Below, in pieces: positions 59,139 through 64,000 of a DNA stretch of 64,000 nt. The DNA is from Agromyces aureus. GTDB lineage: Bacteria; Actinomycetota; Actinomycetes; Actinomycetales; Microbacteriaceae. The stretch's first letter is position 1; every line of letters starts with the position of its first letter. The translations under genes and the position numbers were made by a program. The stretch spans positions 2,604,001 to 2,668,000 of the forward strand of contig NZ_CP013979.1 in assembly GCF_001660485.1 (NCBI RefSeq), written 5' to 3'. The notes below the pieces were generated by a model that had not been told where the DNA came from, did no database searches, and saw only the letters and a list, made by a program, of their open reading frames with translations.

Positions 59139-59780
59139 ATGATCTTCGAGCACCATCCCAGCCCCTCGCGCCGCGGCATCCGCTCGGCGTTCCTCATCGT
59201 GCTCGCCCTCGGCGCCGTGCTCGCCGCGACAGCGATGGTCGGCGTGTTCGGCGAGCAACTGTCGGCGGCATGGCCGCAGGGCACTCCCCCGCAGGGTGCT
59301 CCCGGGCAGGGTTCGCCCGGGTCCGCCGGGTCCGACGGTGGCCGCACGACCGGCGACGCCACCGTCTTCGACGACGAGGTCGCCGCCGTCGCGAACCTCG
59401 ATCCCGAGTTGCGCGACGCGCTGCAACGGGCGGCGACGGATGCCGCGGGCGAGGACCTCGTCTTCCTGGTCAACAGCGGCTGGCGCTCGGCCGAGTACCA
59501 GGACGAGCTGTTGCGCGACGCGGTCGTCGAGTACGGGTCGGAGGCCGAGGCCGCGCGTTGGGTGGCGACGGCCGACACCTCCCCGCACGTGCAGGGCGAC
59601 GCAGTCGACCTCGGCCCGTTCGACGCCACATACTGGCTGTCGCAGCACGGCGCCGCGTACGGCCTCTGCCAGATCTACGCGAACGAGTCATGGCACTTCG
59701 AGCTGCGCCCCGAAGCCGTCGAGGACGGCTGCCCCGATCTCTACGCCGACCCCACCGAAGACCCGCGGATGCAGCGATGA
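59139..59780 (+). CDS. D-alanyl-D-alanine carboxypeptidase (VanY/M15-like)
   Basis: Protein of 213 residues with one N-terminal membrane segment (AFLIVLALGAVLAATAMVGV), a Gly/Pro-rich linker and an M15-type zinc peptidase domain: LVFLVNSGWRSAEYQDELLR, TSPHVQGDAVDLGPFD (SxHxxGxAxD, with His and Asp ligands) and ANESWHFELRPE (Glu base and His ligand). It would trim the terminal D-Ala of peptidoglycan stem peptides. The ATG at 59139 is close to a GGAGG but spacing is short. It may be regulated by the divergent response regulator. Confidence 0.88.
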   Translation: MIFEHHPSPSRRGIRSAFLIVLALGAVLAATAMVGVFGEQLSAAWPQGTPPQGAPGQGSPGSAGSDGGRTTGDATVFDDEVAAVANLDPELRDALQRAATDAAGEDLVFLVNSGWRSAEYQDELLRDAVVEYGSEAEAARWVATADTSPHVQGDAVDLGPFDATYWLSQHGAAYGLCQIYANESWHFELRPEAVEDGCPDLYADPTEDPRMQR

Positions 59781-59842
59781 CCCGCTGCACGACGGACGGG
59801 CCTGCTCCCCACCCACCCATCACCAGAGAAGGGCGCGATGCC

Positions 59843-60469
59843 ATGACGACCACGACCACGACCACGACCACGACCTCGGGATCGGATGCCGCGGCCACCC
59901 GCCCGCAGACCCGGGCGCGCGGCATCCTGACCCTCCTGTTCGTGCTCTACCTCGCCCTGCTCGTGTGGATCGTGCTCTGGAAGTTCGAGGTGCCATGGAT
60001 CGGCGACCCCGGGGAGCGCGTGGTCAAGCTCGTGCCCTTCGTCGACACGACGCAGTTCGGTGCGAGCGCACCCCGCGAGGTGCTGGCGAACCTCGTGTTC
60101 TTCATCCCGTTCGGGGTGTATCTGGGCCTGCTCGCGCCGACATGGCCGTGGTGGCGGGCGACGTCGGTCGTCGGCCTGACGAGCCTCGGCCTCGAGGTCG
60201 CGCAGTACGTCATGGCCACCGGGAGCTCGGACAGCACCGACGTCATCGTCAACACGCTCGGCGGCCTGGTCGGACTCATGCTGCTCGGCGTGGCCCGCTC
60301 GGCGCTCGGGTCGAGAACGGCGGTCGTCGTCACCTGGCTCTGCGCGATCGGCACCGTGTTCGCGCTGCTCGCCAGCCTGCTGCTCGTCGCATCGCCGTTG
60401 CGGTACGGGCCGCCCTCACCAGGTGAGGGCGGCGAGCCGCCGATGACGGTCGGCCGCATGACACGATGA
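59843..60469 (+). CDS. VanZ-like membrane protein
   Basis: Protein of 208 residues of the VanZ-like family with about four to five hydrophobic segments: LTLLFVLYLALLVWIVLWKF, then VKLVPFVDTTQFGAS, EVLANLVFFIPFGVYLGLLA, SLGLEVAQYVMATG and STDVIVNTLGGLVG. VanZ homologues contribute to teicoplanin tolerance in enterococci, but most have unknown roles. ATG at 59843 is chosen because AGAAGGG precedes it; an ATG at 59777 overlapping the VanY stop is possible. A run of ten Thr codons follows the start. Confidence 0.83.
   Translation: MTTTTTTTTTTSGSDAAATRPQTRARGILTLLFVLYLALLVWIVLWKFEVPWIGDPGERVVKLVPFVDTTQFGASAPREVLANLVFFIPFGVYLGLLAPTWPWWRATSVVGLTSLGLEVAQYVMATGSSDSTDVIVNTLGGLVGLMLLGVARSALGSRTAVVVTWLCAIGTVFALLASLLLVASPLRYGPPSPGEGGEPPMTVGRMTR
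59846..59875 (+). repeat. ACGACC x5 microsatellite in the VanZ-like gene
   Basis: Five perfect copies of the hexamer ACGACC directly after the start codon encode ten Thr residues. Hexamer slippage would keep the frame and change the length of the Thr run. Confidence 0.85.
60409..60433. other. 25-bp perfect palindrome inside the VanZ-like 3' end
   Basis: Arms GCCGCCCTCACC (60409-60420) and GGTGAGGGCGGC (60422-60433) around a single A. It lies 33-57 bases upstream of the deaminase start, inside the coding region. It could be an operator or, if opened to a loop, a hairpin. Confidence 0.75.
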
Positions 60470-60984
60470 GTGCTGTGACCATCGAGCCCACCGACCCGAC
60501 GATCGTCTCCCCGGCCGACGAGGAGCACCTGCGACATGCGATCGAGGTCGCCCGACGATCTCGTGCCGAGGGCAACCACCCGTTCGGTGCCGTGCTCGTC
60601 GCCCCCGACGGCGCGGTCGTCGAGGGCACGAACTCGGTCGTCACCGCTGGCGACCCCACCGGCCATGCGGAGACGAACCTCGTGCGCCTGGCGAGCGCTC
60701 GCCTGGCGCCCGAGCGACTGAGACTCAGCACGCTCTACACGAGCACCGAGCCGTGCGCGATGTGCGCCGGGGCGATCTACTGGTCGGGCATCGGACGAGT
60801 GGTCTATGCCCTGTCCGAGCAGGGGCTCGCCGCCATGGTGCCGAGCCAGGACGGCGAGCCCACCATGGACCTGCCGTGCCGTGAGGTGTTCGCGCGCGGC
60901 GGCCGCACCGTCCACGTCGCTGGGCCGGCGCTCGTGGCCGACGCGGCCGAGGTGCACCGGGGATTCTGGGACGCCTCGTCCTGA
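60466..60984 (+). CDS. Nucleoside deaminase (cytidine/deoxycytidylate deaminase family)
   Basis: Protein of 172 residues. The zinc site is TGHAETNLVRLASARL (HAE: His ligand and catalytic Glu) with STEPCAMCAGAIYWSGIGRV (PCxxC). This pattern is that of tRNA adenosine deaminase and guanine or cytosine deaminases; the substrate cannot be settled by eye. The ATG at 60466 overlaps the VanZ stop as ATGA. Its stop lies six bases from the convergent permease stop. Confidence 0.9.
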   Translation: MSAVTIEPTDPTIVSPADEEHLRHAIEVARRSRAEGNHPFGAVLVAPDGAVVEGTNSVVTAGDPTGHAETNLVRLASARLAPERLRLSTLYTSTEPCAMCAGAIYWSGIGRVVYALSEQGLAAMVPSQDGEPTMDLPCREVFARGGRTVHVAGPALVADAAEVHRGFWDASS

Positions 60985-60990
60985 CGGTGT

Positions 60991-62451
60991 TCAGCCGCCG
61001 GAGGTCGCATCCGAACCATCCGACCCGCCCGATCCTTCCGGCTCGCCGTCGCGGTCACGACGATCCCGTACCGCGGTGTAGATGCGCTCGGCGATCCAGA
61101 GGACCACGCCGATCCCCAGCAGCACCAGCGCGATGCCGTACTGTCCATCTGGGCGGCCCGACGTCCACGGGAACACCAGGTAGAGGCAGGTGAGCGCCCC
61201 GATGACCGGCAGCGCGACGGGGGTTCGGAAGTGCCGGTGGTCGACGGGCTGTCGACGGAGCACCAGCACGGTCACGTTGACGATGGCGAAGACGGTGAGC
61301 AGCAGCAGCGAGGTCGTGCCGCCGAGCAGCGCGACGATGGAGCCCTCGGCGTCGAGGGACACGTAGACGATGAGACCCGCGGCGAGCGCGCTCGTGAACA
61401 GGATCGCCGCCCACGGCGTCTGCCGCTTCGGCGCGACCCTGCCCAGGAACGGCGGCAGCACCTTCTGCCGGCTCATGCCGTAGAGCAGTCGGCTCGCCAT
61501 CATCATGTTGATCAACGCGGTGTTGGCGACCGCGAACATCGAGATGAACGGCAGCAGGTCGTTGATCGGGAAGCCCGGCGCAGCGGCCTCGACCGCCGTC
61601 ACGAGCGGCGTCTCACTGCCGACGAGGTCGCCGATGGGCACGAGGGCGACCACCGTGATCGAGACGAGCACGTAGATCACCGCCGCGATGCCGAGGCCGG
61701 TCAGCATCATCTTCGGGAAGATGCGGCTCGGGTCCTTCGTCTCCTCGGCCATGTTGACCGAGTCCTCGAACCCGACCATCGCGAAGAACGCGAGAGATGT
61801 CGCGGTACTCACCGCGAGCAGCACGCCCTTGTCCTCCGGCGTCTCGAACGCCACCACCCGCGACCAGTCCGCGTTGCCGCCGGCGATCGCCCACATGCCG
61901 ATGAAGATGACGAGCAGCAGGCCCGAGAGCTCCACGAGGGTCAGCAGGACGTTGAGCCACACGCTCTCGGTCACCCCCCGCAGGTTGACCAGCATGATGA
62001 GCAGGATGAACGCGAGCGCGATGAGCATCGTCGTCACCGTGGCATCCGGGATCCCGAACGCGACGAGGAGGTTCGCCGCGAACGCCCGCGACGCCGTCGA
62101 CGCCGACGTGATCCCCGACGCCATGACGATGAAGCAGACGATGAAGGTGAAGAAGTGGATGCCGAACGCCTTGTGCGTGTAGAGGGCCGCGCCCGCTGCC
62201 TGCGGGTACTTCGTCACGAGCTCCAGGTACGAGAACGCGGTCACGGTCGCCACCGCGAAGGCGAGCAGGAACGGCAGCCACGCGGCGCCTCCGACCTCCG
62301 CGGCGACCTGACCCGTCAGCGCGTAGATGCCCGTGCCGAGGATGTCGCCGACGATGAAGAGCAGCAACAGACCAGGCCCGAGTACTCGTTTCAGTTCGGG
62401 ACCCTCCGGTTCGACGGTCTTGACCACTTGCGTCCAGGACGGATCACCCAT
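60991..62451 (-). CDS. APC-family amino acid permease
   Basis: Amino acid-polyamine-organocation transporter of 486 residues with about 12 membrane segments. GPGLLLLFIVGDILGTGIYA starts the transport fold with the unwound-helix GTGIYALTG; AFFAMVGFEDSVNMAEETKD matches the family's helix 6 region. The C-terminus is a charged tail. Substrate unknown, probably a neutral or cationic amino acid. ATG at 62451 is chosen because AAGGGGTG precedes it; a longer frame lacks this. It is divergent from the XRE-cupin regulator. Confidence 0.9.
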   Translation of the reverse strand: MGDPSWTQVVKTVEPEGPELKRVLGPGLLLLFIVGDILGTGIYALTGQVAAEVGGAAWLPFLLAFAVATVTAFSYLELVTKYPQAAGAALYTHKAFGIHFFTFIVCFIVMASGITSASTASRAFAANLLVAFGIPDATVTTMLIALAFILLIMLVNLRGVTESVWLNVLLTLVELSGLLLVIFIGMWAIAGGNADWSRVVAFETPEDKGVLLAVSTATSLAFFAMVGFEDSVNMAEETKDPSRIFPKMMLTGLGIAAVIYVLVSITVVALVPIGDLVGSETPLVTAVEAAAPGFPINDLLPFISMFAVANTALINMMMASRLLYGMSRQKVLPPFLGRVAPKRQTPWAAILFTSALAAGLIVYVSLDAEGSIVALLGGTTSLLLLTVFAIVNVTVLVLRRQPVDHRHFRTPVALPVIGALTCLYLVFPWTSGRPDGQYGIALVLLGIGVVLWIAERIYTAVRDRRDRDGEPEGSGGSDGSDATSGG

Positions 62452-62553
62452 CGCGCACCCCTTCCCCCGAGCCCACCCGACCACATCCGCCGAGCGCGCT
62501 CAACCCCTTCCGCTCGTGGTCGTGCGTATGCTCTTCCCGGTGCGAGTTGCACG

Positions 62554-62577
62554 ATCAGTGCAGTATCCTGCACTGAT
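62554..62577. promoter_or_regulatory. Perfect palindromic operator over the XRE-cupin promoter and start
   Basis: ATCAGTGCAG (62554-62563), spacer TATC, CTGCACTGAT (62568-62577): 10-bp perfect arms. It covers the -10 hexamer TATCCT (62564-62569) and the ATG at 62576 of the regulator gene, a location that fits autorepression. It is about 105-125 bases upstream of the divergent permease start. Confidence 0.7.
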
Positions 62578-63181
62578 GGAGGCGAGTGCGCAGACCCTGG
62601 CCCGCGCGATAGGTGCACGCGTGAAGCACGAGCGACGCACGCTCGGCTGGACACTCGACGGGCTCGCGGAGCGCGCTGGTGTGAGCCGCCGAATGGTCGT
62701 CAGCGTCGAACAGGGGACCGTGAATCCGAGCGTCGGCACACTGCTGCGGCTGAGCGACGCGCTCGGGGTCGGGCTTCCCGCACTCGTCGAGCCGCCGGCA
62801 TCCAAATCGCCGAAGCTCATGCGCGGCGGCAGCGGTGCCGTGCTCTGGACCGGCGAGCACGGCGGTCGCGGCATCCTCGTCGCCGGCACCGAACCGCCCG
62901 ACGTGGTCGAGCTGTGGGACTGGGCCCTGCACCCCGGCGAGCGCCACGAGAGCGAGGCGCACAGCGCCGGCACCCGCGAGCTGCTGCACCTGCTCGAGGG
63001 CACGATCATGATCGAAGTCGACGGGCAGACGTATGAGCTCGTCGCGGGCGACGCACTGACGTTCTTCGGCGACACCGATCACTGGTACGCAAACGTCTCA
63101 TCCGCACCCGCTCGCTTCTCGCTCGCGGTCTTCGAGCCCGGCGTCGGGGCCGGCCCTCGGAGCGAGATCGCCGATGCCTGA
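62576..63181 (+). CDS. XRE-family regulator with cupin domain
   Basis: Protein of 201 residues. The N-terminal HTH (about 5-70) reads RVKHERRTLGWTLDGLAERA, GVSRRMVVSVEQGTVNPSVG; the C-terminal cupin (about 110-190) has WDWALHPGERHESEAHSAGT, LLHLLEGTIMIEVDGQTYEL and FFGDTDHWYAN, a small-molecule-binding barrel. Such regulators often control amino acid or polyamine transporter genes. The ATG follows TATCCT by six bases with no Shine-Dalgarno, probably leaderless. The stop overlaps the EamA gene by eight bases. Confidence 0.9.
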   Translation: MEASAQTLARAIGARVKHERRTLGWTLDGLAERAGVSRRMVVSVEQGTVNPSVGTLLRLSDALGVGLPALVEPPASKSPKLMRGGSGAVLWTGEHGGRGILVAGTEPPDVVELWDWALHPGERHESEAHSAGTRELLHLLEGTIMIEVDGQTYELVAGDALTFFGDTDHWYANVSSAPARFSLAVFEPGVGAGPRSEIADA

Positions 63182-64000
63182 GCGCACTCCGCGCACCACC
63201 GGCACCGCACCCCGGCTGCCGGCGTGGTCGATGGCCGTCACGGCGATGCTGCTGATCCAGCTCTCGAACGCGCTCTCGATCGGCGTGATCTCGTTCATCG
63301 GCCCGGCAGGCACCGCCTGGCTGCGCATGTGCTTCGGCGCGGTCTTCCTCCTCGCGATCGTGCGTCCGAAGCTCGGTTCGATCAGGGCTGCGGATGTCCC
63401 GATGCTGCTCGCCCTCGGAACCGTCACCGGTTTCATGACGATGTTCTTCCTCTTCGCGGTCGAACGCATCCCCCTCGGCACCGCCGTGGCGATCGAGTTC
63501 CTCGGCCCGCTCACCGTCGCCGCGCTCGCGAGCAAGCGCCGGAGCGCCCTCGTCTGGCCGATGCTCGCGCTCGTCGGCGTGGTGCTGCTCACCGAGCCCT
63601 GGCTCGGCGAGATCGACCTCGCCGGCGTCGGCTTCGCGCTGCTCGCCGGGCTCTGCTGGGCGCTCTACAACGTGTTCACCCAGCTCGTCGGCGATCGGTT
63701 CTCGGGCATCAGCGGGCTCGCGCTGACCATCCCGGTCGCTGCCGTGGTCACCGGTTTCCTCGGCCTGCCGCAGGTGATCGGCGGCGACTTCACGTGGCTG
63801 ATCCTGCTCGCGGCCGCCGGCATCGCGCTCATCACTCCTGTGACCTCGTTCGCGCTCGAGATGCTGGCCCTGCGGCGCATGACGCACACCGCGTTCGGCA
63901 CCCTGCTCGCGGTCGAACCCGCGTTCGGCATCGTCGTGGGGCTCATCGTGCTGAGCCAGACGCCCACGCTCATGCAGGTCGTCGGCATCGCGCTCGTCAT
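63174..64000 (+). CDS. EamA/RhtA-like exporter, 3' end beyond the window
   Basis: Drug/metabolite transporter, at least 275 residues in the window and running past the right edge. The first EamA repeat has LIQLSNALSIGVISFIGPAG and RIPLGTAVAIEFLGPLTVAA (RhtA-like), the second LAGLCWALYNVFTQLVGDRF and TAFGTLLAVEPAFGIVVGLI. RhtA-type proteins export threonine, homoserine and similar amino acids. It overlaps the XRE-cupin gene by eight bases, so the regulator probably controls it. Confidence 0.9.
   Translation, partial: MPERTPRTTGTAPRLPAWSMAVTAMLLIQLSNALSIGVISFIGPAGTAWLRMCFGAVFLLAIVRPKLGSIRAADVPMLLALGTVTGFMTMFFLFAVERIPLGTAVAIEFLGPLTVAALASKRRSALVWPMLALVGVVLLTEPWLGEIDLAGVGFALLAGLCWALYNVFTQLVGDRFSGISGLALTIPVAAVVTGFLGLPQVIGGDFTWLILLAAAGIALITPVTSFALEMLALRRMTHTAFGTLLAVEPAFGIVVGLIVLSQTPTLMQVVGIALV

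Noticed and set aside
59139..60469. A glycopeptide-resistance (van) operon
   Set aside because: VanY- and VanZ-like genes and a two-component system are present, but there is no vanH, D-Ala-D-Lac ligase or vanX gene, so the defining pathway is missing.
1..64000. CRISPR arrays, insertion sequences, prophage or canonical tRNA/rRNA genes
   Set aside because: No regularly spaced repeat array, transposase, integrase, phage structural gene or full cloverleaf was seen on either strand by reading.

Overview
This window is a high-GC actinobacterial chromosome segment. Gene order and pathway content point to the family Microbacteriaceae. The evidence is the 3' end of the division/cell-wall (dcw) cluster (mraZ-rsmH-ftsL-ftsI), the mycobacterial-type neighbourhood Rv2175c / pknL / type II DAHP synthase / PlsC, the garA-ftsR-MerR set, and a carotenoid cluster of the C50 (decaprenoxanthin-like) type. 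No rRNA genes, canonical tRNA genes, insertion sequences, prophage or CRISPR arrays were seen. Genes are tightly packed: many overlap by 1, 4 or 8 bases, and no gene-free stretch exceeds about 290 bases.

Layout. 1-3112 (minus): ftsI (cut by the left edge), ftsL-like, rsmH, mraZ with its operator, and a DUF3040 membrane protein. 3187-13356: polyprenyl diphosphate synthase, Rv2175c-like DNA-binding protein, a LysM wall protein, PknL-like kinase with four PASTA repeats, DAHP synthase, PlsC acyltransferase, ROK glucokinase and a long-chain acyl-CoA synthetase. 13444-22375: peptide deformylase, a MinD/ParA-like ATPase, pyruvate carboxylase, a second ParA ATPase, two MerR regulators (one FtsR-like), the FHA protein GarA/OdhI-like and a CDP-alcohol phosphatidyltransferase. 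22408-30928: DUF1295 protein, Nudix hydrolase, then a CrtR-like MarR regulator divergent from the operon idi-crtE-crtB-crtI-crtYe-crtYf-crtEb, followed by an S4 protein and a small GNAT. 30982-43087: two paralogous secreted wall hydrolase-like proteins that share one promoter element, YchJ-like SEC-C protein, metallo-beta-lactamase fold enzyme, small alarmone synthetase, ArsR-like regulator, a degenerate P450-like protein, PEP mutase/isocitrate lyase family enzyme, stand-alone LigD-type polymerase, a second PlsC-like protein, a BrkB/YihY-deazaflavin reductase fusion and a Na+/H+ antiporter. 43379-51493: msrB-msrA, flavin reductase, a 48-residue membrane peptide, two ferritin-like proteins, a PLDc_N/SHOCT protein, a bile-acid:sodium symporter family protein, a secreted lipase-like enzyme and a UbiB-family kinase. 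51532-64000: PadR, the mini alanyl-tRNA synthetase with its RNA, Lrp/AsnC, EamA exporter, GH114-like lipoprotein, GNAT, a two-component system beside VanY- and VanZ-like genes, nucleoside deaminase, APC permease, an XRE-cupin regulator and a second EamA exporter cut by the right edge.

The most striking locus is 52285-53809. A 465-residue alanyl-tRNA synthetase-like protein keeps the aminoacylation and tRNA-recognition domains but lacks the editing and C-Ala domains entirely. Starting 77 bases downstream, behind its own promoter-like sequence, lies a 51-nt tRNA-like RNA: a 7-bp acceptor stem carrying G3:U70 and discriminator A73 (the alanine identity elements), stacked on a 5-bp T-stem with a 7-nt T-loop. 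Only 19 nt stand in place of the D, anticodon and variable regions. The Asn and Asp that read G3:U70 in E. coli AlaRS are conserved in the protein. I infer a self-contained mini synthetase / minihelix-tRNA pair that probably makes alanyl-minihelix for a non-ribosomal purpose. What consumes it cannot be told from this window.

A second theme is leaderless expression: about a dozen genes have a TANNNT hexamer ending 6-7 bases before an ATG/GTG start, with no Shine-Dalgarno sequence.
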